Under the pieces are notes generated by a model. That model saw only the letters and a program-made list of their open reading frames with translations, had not been told where the DNA came from and made no database searches. The translations under genes and the position numbers were made by a program. A stretch of 64,000 nucleotides of DNA, from positions 62,001-126,000 of the forward strand of contig CAKOSZ010000003.1 of NCBI GenBank assembly GCA_934119955.1, read 5' to 3'. Positions 51,122-60,103 of this stretch are shown piece after piece. Within the stretch, counting starts at the first letter, position 1. Every line of letters begins with the position of its first letter. The DNA comes from an uncultured Bacilli bacterium (GTDB lineage: Bacteria > Bacillota_I > Bacilli_A > RF39 > UBA660).

Positions 51122-51683
51122 ATTTTATATATTCCTGATTTTTTTCAAATACTAAATATAAATTATTGTTTTTAGTTTCTCCAAGATAATTTCCTTTTGT
51201 TACATAATCATATAATTTAACACTAGTATTTTCTATATTTCCATACCAAATATCTACACCATCTATTCCTTCTATTATAACTGAATTACCATAGTTATCA
51301 ATGGGGCCAATAAATACAACTATTCCTGATTCGATAATTGGAACTAAATATTTATCATCTACTGTTAATTTATAACCATCATAATAAGCGCTTTTTTCTT
51401 TATAATTAAGTTTTTCATTAAAAACTGTTTCGGTTTCCTTAGTTGAATAACTTGGTAAAATTTTTCCAAAGTATTTATTATATAAGTTATTTAAGTAAGC
51501 AAAACTAATATTATTTTTAAAAACTTTGGAAGATACAAAATCATGAAATGTTTTATTAGTTTTCATTAGGATTAAACAAGTTACTATTAATATAAAGCAA
51601 ATTAATATTTTATTTAAAAAACTAATAAAAAAATTTTTTTTCTTTTTTATAGGTTTTATAAATTTACTAACATTATTATCCAT
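51099..51683 (-). CDS. SpoIVFA-like membrane protein with degenerate M23 (LytM) domain
   Basis: This 194-aa protein has one membrane helix (about residues 23-41), a linker, and a C-terminal lysostaphin-type fold (about 110-190: YLVPIIESGIVVFIGPIDNYG, VDIWYGNIE, YVTKGNYLGE). The M23 zinc ligands (HxxxD, HxH) are missing, as in SpoIVFA, which holds and inhibits SpoIVFB. It overlaps the M50 protease gene by 23 bp. GGTGATATC precedes ATG 51683. Confidence 0.72.
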   Translation of the reverse strand: MDNNVSKFIKPIKKKKNFFISFLNKILICFILIVTCLILMKTNKTFHDFVSSKVFKNNISFAYLNNLYNKYFGKILPSYSTKETETVFNEKLNYKEKSAYYDGYKLTVDDKYLVPIIESGIVVFIGPIDNYGNSVIIEGIDGVDIWYGNIENTSVKLYDYVTKGNYLGETKNNNLYLVFEKNQEYIKFEDYYSH

Positions 51684-51705
51684 GATATCACCAGTTTAAA
51701 TATAT

Positions 51706-51731
51706 GAAAAAAAGTGAATTAAAATTCACTT
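51706..51731 (-). terminator. Terminator after the Big_2 protein gene
   Basis: AAGTGAATT - TT - AATTCACTT plus T run on the minus strand; the 5' arm overlaps the stop codon. Confidence 0.9.
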
Positions 51732-53562
51732 AATTAACTATATTAACAACTAAACTAGCAGAAGCACCATCACTTGATTTGGCTATAATTGTTGTTCTAC
51801 CTGTTGAGATACCAGTTATAATACCATTGGAATCAACTTTGGCAATATTTGAATCACTACTTGTAAAACTTATATTTTTATTAGAAGCATTGCTTGGTAG
51901 TATTTCCGCACTTATTGATAAAGTTTCTCCTTTTTTAATTGTTGCTTCGGCTTGGACATTATTTAGTTTTATACTTGTTACTGGAATATATTTAACAACA
52001 ACTTTGGTAGTTGCTTTTAAGTTATTATGAGTAAGTGTTGCCGTGATATTAACTGTTCCTTCTTTTAATCCTTTAACAAGACCATTTTCATCAACAGTGG
52101 CAATACTTGTATCACTACTTGTAAATTTAATTGCTTTAAATGTGGCGTTGCTAGGAGTAATAATAGGATTTAAACTAATTGTTCCGTTTATTCCTACTGA
52201 ATAAGAACTTTCTTTAAAAACAATTTCACTTGCCGATATTGAAGTACCACTACCAGTTACTTCAATTGTTGCGGTATCAGTATAACCTCCATCAGCAGAT
52301 ATCGCTTTAATAATTGCTGTTCCTGGACCTACTGCTTTTATATAACCACTAGAATTAACTGTTACTATTTTTGAATTACTACTTTTCCAAGTAATTGTTT
52401 TATTAGAAGCATTTCTAGGATTATATAAAACTGATAATTGCATAGTTTTACCAAGAGGCATAACTAGATAGTTTGTATTTACACTAATACTTTTTAATTT
52501 AACTGAGTAATCTCCTACTGTTACTTTAATATTAGCAGTTATATCATTTACTGTTTTAGCAACAATTATGGCTGTTCCTGGGGAAATTGCTGTTATTAAT
52601 CCATTGGAATCAACTGTTGCAACTCTTGAATTAGAACTTGTCCAAGATAAACTTTGATTAGCATCACTTGGTAAAACTGTTGCAACTACTGAAATAGTAG
52701 AACCTACTTTTAATGCTATATCATTATTTGAAATATTAATCGATTTAGGATAAACTGTTGTTTTAACAGGTTCCCCATCTACTACTGTTGTAGTACCAGA
52801 TTTATAAACTGTTACATAAGTAGTATCTTTCACTTTACCATTACTAGTTGCTACTGTAATAATAGCATTTCCTTCTTTTAAGCCTTTAATAACACCATTT
52901 TGATTTATAATTGCAACACTTTGATCACTTGATGAAAAAACTAAATTATTTTCTGTTGCATTACTTGGTTGTAGTGAATAAGTTAAATTATAAGTATATC
53001 CAACAGCAACTGATATTCTTTTTTGATGTATATTAATACTAGAAATTAAAACATTCTTTCCTGTTACATTTACAACACAATCGGTTGAAACATCATTAAT
53101 TAAAGTTTTAACTGTTATAGTTGCACTTCCTTCTTTTAAACCTGTAATATATCCTGTTGTTTCATTAACTGAAACTATTTTAGGATCACTACTTGTCCAT
53201 ATTACTTGTTTATTATTTGCATCTTCTGGTAAAACTGTTGAAACTAATTGATAACTTTTACCTTTTTTAATACCTATTTCATTTTGATTTAAAATAATTG
53301 CATTTGGCATTACACTTGAAGTAAAACTTATAACATTAAACTGAATTAATAAAATAAATCCTACTACTAGAATAATAATAACTAATAATATTTTCCATAA
53401 AGCACTAAGGAATTTATTAGGCTTTTCAGGTTCGTATGGATTATTGTAGTCATTATTAAAACTGTTATTAGTATTATTAGAATTATTATTAAAATCATTG
53501 TTATTATTATAGTTATTGTTAAAATCATTATTAACATTATTACTATTATATTCCGTATACAT
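51730..53562 (-). CDS. Surface protein with six bacterial Ig-like (Big_2) domains
   Basis: This 610-aa protein has an Asn-rich N-terminal tail of about 50 residues, one membrane helix (ILLVIIILVVGFILLIQF, about 60-78), and six tandem Big_2 domains of about 85 residues each. Repeated landmarks are LPSDAN-type turns, (W/F)(T/K/S)SS(N/D)-x-x-(I/V)A-x-V, NG-x-I-x-G(L/I), and EGxAxITV. It is a type II membrane protein with the Ig domains outside, likely for adhesion. ATG 53562 follows GGAGGG. It sits 48 bp after truB with its own terminator. Confidence 0.9.
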   Translation of the reverse strand: MYTEYNSNNVNNDFNNNYNNNNDFNNNSNNTNNSFNNDYNNPYEPEKPNKFLSALWKILLVIIILVVGFILLIQFNVISFTSSVMPNAIILNQNEIGIKKGKSYQLVSTVLPEDANNKQVIWTSSDPKIVSVNETTGYITGLKEGSATITVKTLINDVSTDCVVNVTGKNVLISSINIHQKRISVAVGYTYNLTYSLQPSNATENNLVFSSSDQSVAIINQNGVIKGLKEGNAIITVATSNGKVKDTTYVTVYKSGTTTVVDGEPVKTTVYPKSINISNNDIALKVGSTISVVATVLPSDANQSLSWTSSNSRVATVDSNGLITAISPGTAIIVAKTVNDITANIKVTVGDYSVKLKSISVNTNYLVMPLGKTMQLSVLYNPRNASNKTITWKSSNSKIVTVNSSGYIKAVGPGTAIIKAISADGGYTDTATIEVTGSGTSISASEIVFKESSYSVGINGTISLNPIITPSNATFKAIKFTSSDTSIATVDENGLVKGLKEGTVNITATLTHNNLKATTKVVVKYIPVTSIKLNNVQAEATIKKGETLSISAEILPSNASNKNISFTSSDSNIAKVDSNGIITGISTGRTTIIAKSSDGASASLVVNIVN

Positions 53563-53610
53563 AGTACCCTCCATATTCTATAAAATCAGTATAGCATACT
53601 TTTAGATTTT

Positions 53611-54444
53611 TTAAAATACCTTAAATGCAACATATTCTAAACCATTATTTTTATAAATAGCCATTAAGTTATTATTTTCATCAAGAAGTGTTATGTATAA
53701 ATCATTAATATTAGGTAAAGATATACTATTACCATTTTTAATTCTTTTAAGTAATTTAGAATCTGTAATAGTCACTTTTTTAAAATCAAGTGCCTCTTCT
53801 ATTTTAATTATTTTAGGTAAGTCAACCCGAGAACTATCATCGAGTAAAAATTTACCACTTTTAGTTCTAATTAAATCTTTCATGGTCATTAAAATATTAA
53901 GTCTTTCGCCAATATCTTTTATTAAACTTCTTATATAGGTTCCTTTACTTACTAAGACTTTAAAGGTAAATTCGTCTTTTTTAAAATCTAATAATTCAAT
54001 ATTATAAACAGTAACTTGTCTTTTAGGTAATTCAATATCTATATTATTTCTTGCATAATCATATAATTTTTTACCATTTATTTTAACGGCTGAATATTTT
54101 GGAACGGTTTGATTATAAGTTCCTACAAAGGATAATAATGTTTCTTCTAGTTCTTCTTTGGTTAATTTATAGTCATTAATTGAAGAAATTACATTACCTG
54201 TTATATCCAAAGTATCGGTTTCGAGTCCTATTTTTACAGTTGCTATATATTCTTTGGTATCAAGCGTTAATAATTCTAATATTTTAGTTCCTGAGCCAAC
54301 CCCTATTACAAGTAATCCGGTTGCAAGAGGATCAAGAGTTCCGGCATGACCTACTTTTTTCGTGTTTAATTTTTTACTAATTTTGTTAACAACATCTCTT
54401 GATGTTACGTTTTTTTCTTTATTTATAAGTATTATTCCATTCAT
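53611..54444 (-). CDS. truB: tRNA pseudouridine-55 synthase
   Basis: This 277-aa enzyme makes pseudouridine 55 in the T-loop of tRNAs. The signature KKVGHAGTLDPLATGLL contains the catalytic Asp; PKYSAVKINGKKLYDYAR and KGTYIRSLIKDIG follow. Length is normal. ATG 54444 overlaps the stop codon of the NlpC/P60-like gene by one base (TAATG). Confidence 0.96.
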   Translation of the reverse strand: MNGIILINKEKNVTSRDVVNKISKKLNTKKVGHAGTLDPLATGLLVIGVGSGTKILELLTLDTKEYIATVKIGLETDTLDITGNVISSINDYKLTKEELEETLLSFVGTYNQTVPKYSAVKINGKKLYDYARNNIDIELPKRQVTVYNIELLDFKKDEFTFKVLVSKGTYIRSLIKDIGERLNILMTMKDLIRTKSGKFLLDDSSRVDLPKIIKIEEALDFKKVTITDSKLLKRIKNGNSISLPNINDLYITLLDENNNLMAIYKNNGLEYVAFKVF

Positions 54445-55580
54445 TATTTAAATCCACTCCAAAGACTTGAACTTTTTTTGTAATTACTATAAAAATTATC
54501 CATTAAAATAATTTTAGCAAAGTTACTACTACTATATTTATGATTAGTTACAATTAATCCTTTCTTATAACTTTTTGCCTCAGCAACTGTAAAACCTGAA
54601 TCACTCACTTCAACTACTAAACCAACATGGCCTTTTTTCCAAGCAATATCACCTGGTTTAATTTTTCCTTTGGAACTACCAACTGATACATTTGAAACAC
54701 TTACTCCACCTATACTACTAGGAGTTGATTTTGTATTAATAAATATTTCTTGACTTTGATCACCTGTATAATAACCGCCATTAAAAATTGCCCAAGCAAC
54801 AAAACCACTACAATCAACTCCAAAAGGATATAAACTACCATCCTTTTGAGCCCCTGTTCCTCCAAAAGCCATTTTTACTTGACAACCCCATTTATTAGGC
54901 ACTCCCATAAGATTATCTCCTTTATCCTGATAACCACTATAAGAATGATAATGTCCTCCTGTCCAAAAATATGGAATATGCACACCTATATGGCTTGATA
55001 AATATAGCCCCGCGGCAACTACCCCATTTCTTGTTTTATAACCAGCAGTTCTAACATTATTATATAAACTAGTGTTATAAGTTGAACCACTATTACATTT
55101 AATCATATCGCCCTTGTTTGCACTATCTCCTACCTTCAAAGAATTTTTATTACTATAATTAATTCTTTTTAAAGTAAGTTTCAATTTATCATATTCAGCC
55201 AATTTTTGTTCTTTTTCACTTAAATATTTGGCTTCTTCTTCTTCTAATCTCATGCTTTCTAATATTTTTATATAATCAAGGGAAGCAAATTCATGACATT
55301 CAGTAAAACCATTATAAATTTTTGATTCCATCGCCTTACTAATTAGATTCATAAATAAATTAATAATTGTTGGTACTAAAAAAACAATAATACATGCAAT
55401 AATTCTTCCCTTTAATTTACTTACTATTTCTTTATCATCAGGTGTTAATATTCCTTTATAAAAAGCAATAATAGTTTTAATAATTAAAATTATAGGAACT
55501 AAAAATCTTAAAATATTTAATAATACTTTACAATAATAAATTATTCTTAAAAATAATGGATTCATGCATATATCTGTCAT
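54444..55580 (-). CDS. Membrane-anchored NlpC/P60-like cysteine peptidase
   Basis: This 378-aa protein starts with two membrane helices (about residues 18-38 and 58-80) in a form shared with the next small gene (FLVPTIINLFMNL). A coiled-coil segment (about 110-140) follows, then a C-terminal peptidase domain: candidate Cys257 in GVDCSGFVAWAI and His318 in KKGHVGLVVE, with GDIAW between. This is the NlpC/P60 or CHAP-type peptidoglycan hydrolase layout. The two-helix part recalls VirB2/TrbC-type small membrane proteins. Likely substrate: peptidoglycan stem peptides. AAGGAGG precedes the ATG. Confidence 0.82.
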   Translation of the reverse strand: MTDICMNPLFLRIIYYCKVLLNILRFLVPIILIIKTIIAFYKGILTPDDKEIVSKLKGRIIACIIVFLVPTIINLFMNLISKAMESKIYNGFTECHEFASLDYIKILESMRLEEEEAKYLSEKEQKLAEYDKLKLTLKRINYSNKNSLKVGDSANKGDMIKCNSGSTYNTSLYNNVRTAGYKTRNGVVAAGLYLSSHIGVHIPYFWTGGHYHSYSGYQDKGDNLMGVPNKWGCQVKMAFGGTGAQKDGSLYPFGVDCSGFVAWAIFNGGYYTGDQSQEIFINTKSTPSSIGGVSVSNVSVGSSKGKIKPGDIAWKKGHVGLVVEVSDSGFTVAEAKSYKKGLIVTNHKYSSSNFAKIILMDNFYSNYKKSSSLWSGFK

Positions 55581-55600
55581 TTGAACCTCCTTAAAATGTT

Positions 55601-56110
55601 TTATCTTTTAAACTTTGTATATTTACTATCTTTGTATCTGTTTTGACAATCTTTTTTTTCAATTGTACTTATTTCACAAGAAGAGGTAAGTGAATAGTCA
55701 TTACATTGTCTATAATTTTTACAATTAGAAACTTCGCTAGTAGATGCATCTTTACAATTTAAATACTCCTGAACTTTTTCTATACAACTATTATTTGCAT
55801 TAGTATAACAAGATGATAATTTATAATTTGTATCATACTCACTATCAGTTGCTTTATTTAATAAATTCATAAATAAATCAATAATTGTTGGTACTAAAAA
55901 GATAATAATAGCAGCAATTAATCTATTTTTAATTATTTTTACTCCATCTTTATTATTTGGATCAATAACATTTTGAATTAAATCTTTAATTATTAAAACG
56001 ATAATTATTATAGGTATTACAAATCTAATAATATTTAAAAGTGTCTTAATTAAACTCATTGCTTGTAAAAAACCTAACTTATCACAAATAAAAAAATCTA
56101 ATATATTCAT
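55601..56110 (-). CDS. Small two-helix membrane protein, paralogue of the NlpC/P60-like N-terminus
   Basis: This 169-aa protein has two helices (about residues 20-42 and 66-86) separated by a short charged loop (DLIQNVIDPNNKDGVKIIKN). The second helix IIIFLVPTIIDLFMNLL is nearly the same as in the adjacent 378-aa protein. The C-terminal part is Cys-rich (eight or so Cys, for example SCYTNANNSC and LNCKDASTSEVSNC), which would allow disulfides if outside. It could be a VirB2/TrbC-like pore or pilin subunit, or a partner of the peptidase; no transfer genes are near. Confidence 0.72.
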   Translation of the reverse strand: MNILDFFICDKLGFLQAMSLIKTLLNIIRFVIPIIIIVLIIKDLIQNVIDPNNKDGVKIIKNRLIAAIIIFLVPTIIDLFMNLLNKATDSEYDTNYKLSSCYTNANNSCIEKVQEYLNCKDASTSEVSNCKNYRQCNDYSLTSSCEISTIEKKDCQNRYKDSKYTKFKR

Positions 56111-56199
56111 AAACTAAATCACCAGTTTTATTATATAATATTTTTTCAAAATAATAAACATTTTTTTGAAAATTCATATAATGTTATAGAGGTGATACT

Positions 56200-56553
56200 A
56201 TGTATAATAATCCATACAACTTTTATCCATTTATAAATCAAGCAGCGAATCCAATTTATGGAGGCTTAGCCAGAGCTGCTAAACCTAGTTTATTCAAATC
56301 ACTTACTAATATTAAATGGGGTTCTGTTCTAACAAACACTCAAAAAACTTTAAATGTAATTAATCAAGCAATTCCCGTTTATTATCAAATTAAACCAATT
56401 TGGCAAAATGTAAGAAGTTTTGGTAAAATCATGTCTGCTTTTAATGAAACAGATAATAACACCAGTAACGTTAATACTAATACTAATAATTTAAATACTA
56501 TAAAGGACATAAAAAAAGAAGATAGTTCTCTACCTACTTTCTTTATTGATTAG
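56200..56553 (+). CDS. YqfQ/VrrA-like protein
   Basis: This 117-aa protein has an Asn/Tyr-rich N-terminus and a central segment WGSVLTNTQKTLNVINQAIP followed by VYYQIKPIWQNVRSF, which resembles the conserved core of the Bacillus YqfQ (VrrA-type) family, whose role is unclear. An Asn-rich tail follows. A -10 (TATAAT) near 56178 and GAGGTGATACT precede the ATG. It converges on galE, and the two 3' ends overlap by 11 bp. The family match is from memory of the motif. Confidence 0.65.
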   Translation: MYNNPYNFYPFINQAANPIYGGLARAAKPSLFKSLTNIKWGSVLTNTQKTLNVINQAIPVYYQIKPIWQNVRSFGKIMSAFNETDNNTSNVNTNTNNLNTIKDIKKEDSSLPTFFID

Positions 56554-57541
56554 TATTTTTTATAACAAAATTATAACTATCTTTACACATATCTTCTAAA
56601 CTATATTTAGTTTCAAATCCAAGTTCATTTTTAGCCTTTTTATTAGAAGCATAACAAGCGTCAATATCTCCTGGTCTTCTTGCTACAATCTTATAATTAA
56701 TTTTTAAATTATTAACTTTTTCAAACATAGTTACAAGTTCTAATACACTTGTTCCTTTTCCTGTTCCTAAATTATAGATTTTTAATCCTGATTTAGGATT
56801 TTTTAAAGCCAAAATATGCCCATTTGCTAAATCCATTACATGAATATAATCTCTTACTCCTGTTCCATCAACCGTATTGTAATCATTTCCAAAAACATTT
56901 AAAACTGGTAATTTATTTGTTGCAACTTTTACAATATATGGCATTAAATTATTTGGTATTCCATTTGGATCTTCTCCTAAAAGTCCAGATTCATGAGCAC
57001 CTATTGGATTAAAATATCTTAAAATTGTAATATCTAATGAATTATCTGCTTTATATACATCTTTTAAAATTGTTTCAATCATTAACTTAGTTTGACCATA
57101 AGGGTTAGTTGCACTTAAAGGAAAATCTTCTAAAATTGGTAAACTAGAAGGGTTCCCATAAACAGTTGCACTTGATGAAAAGACTAATTTTTTAACTGAA
57201 AATTCTTTCATACAAGTTAATAAATTCATCGTTGAAATTAAATTAGTTTGATAATACAAAAGTGGTTTTGAAACACTTTCTCCAACTGCTTTTAAACCAG
57301 CAAAATGAATAATTGCATCAAATTTTTCTTTTTTAAAAATGCTTCTTACTCTATCTAAATTACACAAATCTTCCTGATAAAAAGTAACTGATTTACCAGT
57401 AATTTCACGAATTTTATCTAAAACATCTATTTTAGAATTAGATAAATTATCAATTATAACAACATCAATATTTTCTTTTAACAAAAGAGTTGTTGTATGT
57501 GATCCTATATAACCACATCCACCTGTTACAAGTACTTTCAT
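56543..57541 (-). CDS. galE: UDP-glucose 4-epimerase
   Basis: This 332-aa short-chain dehydrogenase-fold enzyme interconverts UDP-glucose and UDP-galactose. Motifs: VTGGCGYIGSHT (NAD binding), IIDNLSNS, IIHFAGLKAVGES, SSSATVYG, catalytic YGQTK, and DGTGVRDYIHVMDLA. Length is normal. It starts one base after the deacetylase gene ends, with AGGAGG overlapping that gene's end, so the two are co-transcribed. The product may feed surface polysaccharide. Confidence 0.95.
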   Translation of the reverse strand: MKVLVTGGCGYIGSHTTTLLLKENIDVVIIDNLSNSKIDVLDKIREITGKSVTFYQEDLCNLDRVRSIFKKEKFDAIIHFAGLKAVGESVSKPLLYYQTNLISTMNLLTCMKEFSVKKLVFSSSATVYGNPSSLPILEDFPLSATNPYGQTKLMIETILKDVYKADNSLDITILRYFNPIGAHESGLLGEDPNGIPNNLMPYIVKVATNKLPVLNVFGNDYNTVDGTGVRDYIHVMDLANGHILALKNPKSGLKIYNLGTGKGTSVLELVTMFEKVNNLKINYKIVARRPGDIDACYASNKKAKNELGFETKYSLEDMCKDSYNFVIKNTNQ

Positions 57542-58768
57542 TTAATCCTCCTCATAGGTAACTACTTTCTTAGTAGTTTCACCTAATTTATCCTTATATT
57601 TACTTGGTATAGTAATTATATCTTTATCTCCATCTGAAATAAATCTTGTTTTCTTTAACATATTAAATACCATTGTTATATCAAATTCTTTGGAATTATT
57701 ATCATAGGCACGGCATCTTTTTAAGAAAGTTTTATCAAAAGATTTATCAAAACTTGATACCTCTGGTTCCCATCCTACTCGAAGAGCTGCTTCGGTTTTA
57801 TAAGTTTTATCATTGTAGTTTGTTTCTAAAACATATTTAAAATTATCATGCGTTTTAACATAAGGAGAACCAAATGGAAGAGCAATTATTTTAACATATT
57901 TAAAAGGTATAATATTATCTAATAAATCATAGACATAAGATATTTCTTTTTGCACTCTTTCCCCAGTTGATTTTTTAATATCCAAATGAGTTTGTGTATG
58001 ATTACCAACATCATAACCATTTTCAACTAACCATTTGATAATATCTTCATTGTATTCTTTTTGATTGCAAAGAGCACCCGTTAAAAAGAAAGTTGCTGTT
58101 ACTTTAAAATCTGGATATTTTTTCTTAATTGATTCTAAAATACCAATTGCTGAATTAGGATCAAACTTTAAAGATCCATCATCATTTTTTCCAATTACTT
58201 TAAAATTATCAGCATTCCCATCATCAAACGTTAAAATAATAGGACTATAACCAAGTTCTACATCAATAATTCCATTAATATAGTCTTCTAGTCTAATCAT
58301 CCTGTATCCATTTTCATAGTAAAACTCTAAATCTTCTAAAAAAGCCTTTGGAGTTCTATTATAACCATCTTTATCAACATTACCACCAACTGTTCCTGTT
58401 GAAGTGCTAGTTTTTTCTCTTATTCCATGGTACATCATTATAGGAACCTTTCCAAGTTCATTAACACCTTTTTCCTTAAATTCAGTAAGCGGTATACTTC
58501 CTTTGGAAACAACTAAATCTAATTTTTTCCCATTAAGTGTACTTTTAATAACAACATCTTTTTTGAAATCATCACTATACTCATAAGTTTTTGTAACCTC
58601 TAAATCATTTTTATTTGCATATTCAACAACACTTGCAAGTTCCATATTTTTAAATTCTGTTTTAAGTTCTTTCTTAACTTGATTATTAGAACCATTTTCA
58701 CTTAAAGAACAACCTGTAACTAATAAAATAACAATAAATAAAATTAAAAAGTATCTATTTTTTTTCAT
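57542..58768 (-). CDS. Polysaccharide deacetylase lipoprotein with PASTA-like domain
   Basis: This 408-aa protein has a lipoprotein signal (ILLVTGCSL, lipobox Cys about residue 21). A PASTA-like domain (about 38-95; LASVVEYANKNDLEVTKTYE, LDLVVSKG) may bind peptidoglycan. The C-terminal NodB-type deacetylase domain shows VPIMMYHGIR, ILTFDDGNADN (catalytic Asp-Asp) and DVGNHTQTHLD (metal His). It probably deacetylates cell-wall or surface glycans. The frame extends to 58837, but AGAGGAT lies before ATG 58768 and gives the clean signal peptide. Confidence 0.9.
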   Translation of the reverse strand: MKKNRYFLILFIVILLVTGCSLSENGSNNQVKKELKTEFKNMELASVVEYANKNDLEVTKTYEYSDDFKKDVVIKSTLNGKKLDLVVSKGSIPLTEFKEKGVNELGKVPIMMYHGIREKTSTSTGTVGGNVDKDGYNRTPKAFLEDLEFYYENGYRMIRLEDYINGIIDVELGYSPIILTFDDGNADNFKVIGKNDDGSLKFDPNSAIGILESIKKKYPDFKVTATFFLTGALCNQKEYNEDIIKWLVENGYDVGNHTQTHLDIKKSTGERVQKEISYVYDLLDNIIPFKYVKIIALPFGSPYVKTHDNFKYVLETNYNDKTYKTEAALRVGWEPEVSSFDKSFDKTFLKRCRAYDNNSKEFDITMVFNMLKKTRFISDGDKDIITIPSKYKDKLGETTKKVVTYEED

Positions 58769-58856
58769 ATCAATCCTCTCATAATTATTATATCTCAAAA
58801 AAGATAAAAAAACTATACCAAACAAGAAAAATATCATAAAATATTATGGTGATAAC

Positions 58857-59075
58857 ATGTTTAAAAAAAGAAGTCACGGAATGTTTTGTTACTGTAATAT
58901 CTGTCGAACACGAAGAAAAACAAGTTTTTTCTATAATATAATTACTAGTGTCATTTTAATAATATGTATTTATCAATTATTTATTATTTTACTTGCTTTT
59001 ACAAGAGTAAATTGTTTTATTCTATTCATTGAAGTATTATTTCTTACTTTTTTAATTTCGAGAAGTTTATTTTAA
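58857..59075 (+). CDS. Small Cys-rich two-helix membrane protein
   Basis: This 72-aa protein has a basic N-terminus with three Cys in MFCYCNICRTRRKT (C-x-C-x-x-C, possibly metal binding), then two membrane helices (about residues 26-47 and 53-70). GGTGATAAC precedes ATG 58857, and a terminator follows the stop at once, which supports a real gene. The family is unknown. Confidence 0.62.
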   Translation: MFKKRSHGMFCYCNICRTRRKTSFFYNIITSVILIICIYQLFIILLAFTRVNCFILFIEVLFLTFLISRSLF

Positions 59076-59077
59076 AA

Positions 59078-59107
59078 AAAATTCTAAATCAAAAAATTTA
59101 GAATTTT
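59078..59107. terminator. Bidirectional terminator
   Basis: AAAATTCTAAAT - CAAAAA - ATTTAGAATTTT lies between converging genes at 59075 and 59107. Confidence 0.85.
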
Positions 59108-59535
59108 TACTTATCATCTTTACGAGCATATTTATTCATATAAGTAGAAATTGCCGTTTCAACTTCTTTTAAAGAACTTTTTCCAAGATTAGATACAACT
59201 ATTAACTCCTTGGCTGTATCAATAATAACACGTCCAAAGATTAAACCTGATTGAACTTTTAAATCATTAAAAAGTTCAGGAGTTACCGTAGTTAAGAAAT
59301 ATCCCCATAAAACTCTTTTTGTTGCAATGATAATTCTTTCATTAGTAAGTGCAACTACACAAGTTGAAAATATTTCTTTATGAGAAAATCCTTTTTGGCC
59401 ACAAAAGACATATAAAACTTTTTCTCCTTCATTCAAATGTTCTTCTATAACTTGACTATGCGCTTTTATTCTAAATGCAATTGTTCCAAAATATTTATCT
59501 TTAAATCTTTTAGCTAACTTATAAACACTATTCAT
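59107..59535 (-). CDS. Bacterial PH-domain protein (YokE/bPH-like)
   Basis: This 142-aa cytosolic protein has a short helical N-terminus, then a bacterial pleckstrin-homology-like fold: GEKVLYVFCGQKG, VVALTNERIIIATKR, then a loop, GRVIIDTAKELIVVSN and a C-terminal helix. The role is unknown; family members bind membranes or proteins. It overlaps the thioredoxin-like gene by 8 bp. Confidence 0.78.
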   Translation of the reverse strand: MNSVYKLAKRFKDKYFGTIAFRIKAHSQVIEEHLNEGEKVLYVFCGQKGFSHKEIFSTCVVALTNERIIIATKRVLWGYFLTTVTPELFNDLKVQSGLIFGRVIIDTAKELIVVSNLGKSSLKEVETAISTYMNKYARKDDK

Positions 59536-60043
59536 TTATAAACCCATTATTTTTAAATAATTTAAGTAAACTTGCTTCTTCTACGTATTGGTAAACTCCA
59601 TCAACAATTACACCATTTTGAACAATTATAGTATTAGGAGTTCCATATCCTCCTTGTTCTTTATAGTAATCTACTGAATTAATAAATTTTTTACCATCTT
59701 CTGTATATTGATTAGTATCATTATCAAAAAAGTTAGTAGCATCTAAACGATAAATTTTTAAATTATATTCAGTTCCTAATTTTTTTATAATTGGATTTTC
59801 TTTTTCACACCAAGGACATCCATTTTTAGATAGATAAACTATTTGTTTTTCTTCACTATTCATTAATTCTAAATACTCATCAACAGTTATATCAGTAAAC
59901 TTATAAGCATTCTTGCCACTTCCATAACTTTTAGATGCTGCAAATGATAAACCAAGAATAGCAAGAACAACTACAAAGATACCTATACCTTTAAGTAAGT
60001 TTTTCTTGTTAATATTAATTTGAATATTTTCATTTTTTTCCAT
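59528..60043 (-). CDS. Membrane-anchored thioredoxin-like protein (CPWC)
   Basis: This 171-aa protein has one membrane helix (about residues 17-36) and an extracytoplasmic thioredoxin fold with active site NGCPWCEKE (Cys76, Cys79), cis-Pro in YGTPNTIIV, and an extended segment NFFDNDTNQYTEDGKK between. It probably acts as an oxidase, reductase or isomerase of surface-protein disulfides; several cysteine-containing exported proteins are in this window. Confidence 0.85.
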   Translation of the reverse strand: MEKNENIQININKKNLLKGIGIFVVVLAILGLSFAASKSYGSGKNAYKFTDITVDEYLELMNSEEKQIVYLSKNGCPWCEKENPIIKKLGTEYNLKIYRLDATNFFDNDTNQYTEDGKKFINSVDYYKEQGGYGTPNTIIVQNGVIVDGVYQYVEEASLLKLFKNNGFINE

Positions 60044-60103
60044 ATCACACCTCTTGCAGTAATTATAACATTTTTTTAAAAAAATAGCAAATCTAGATGT
60101 AAA

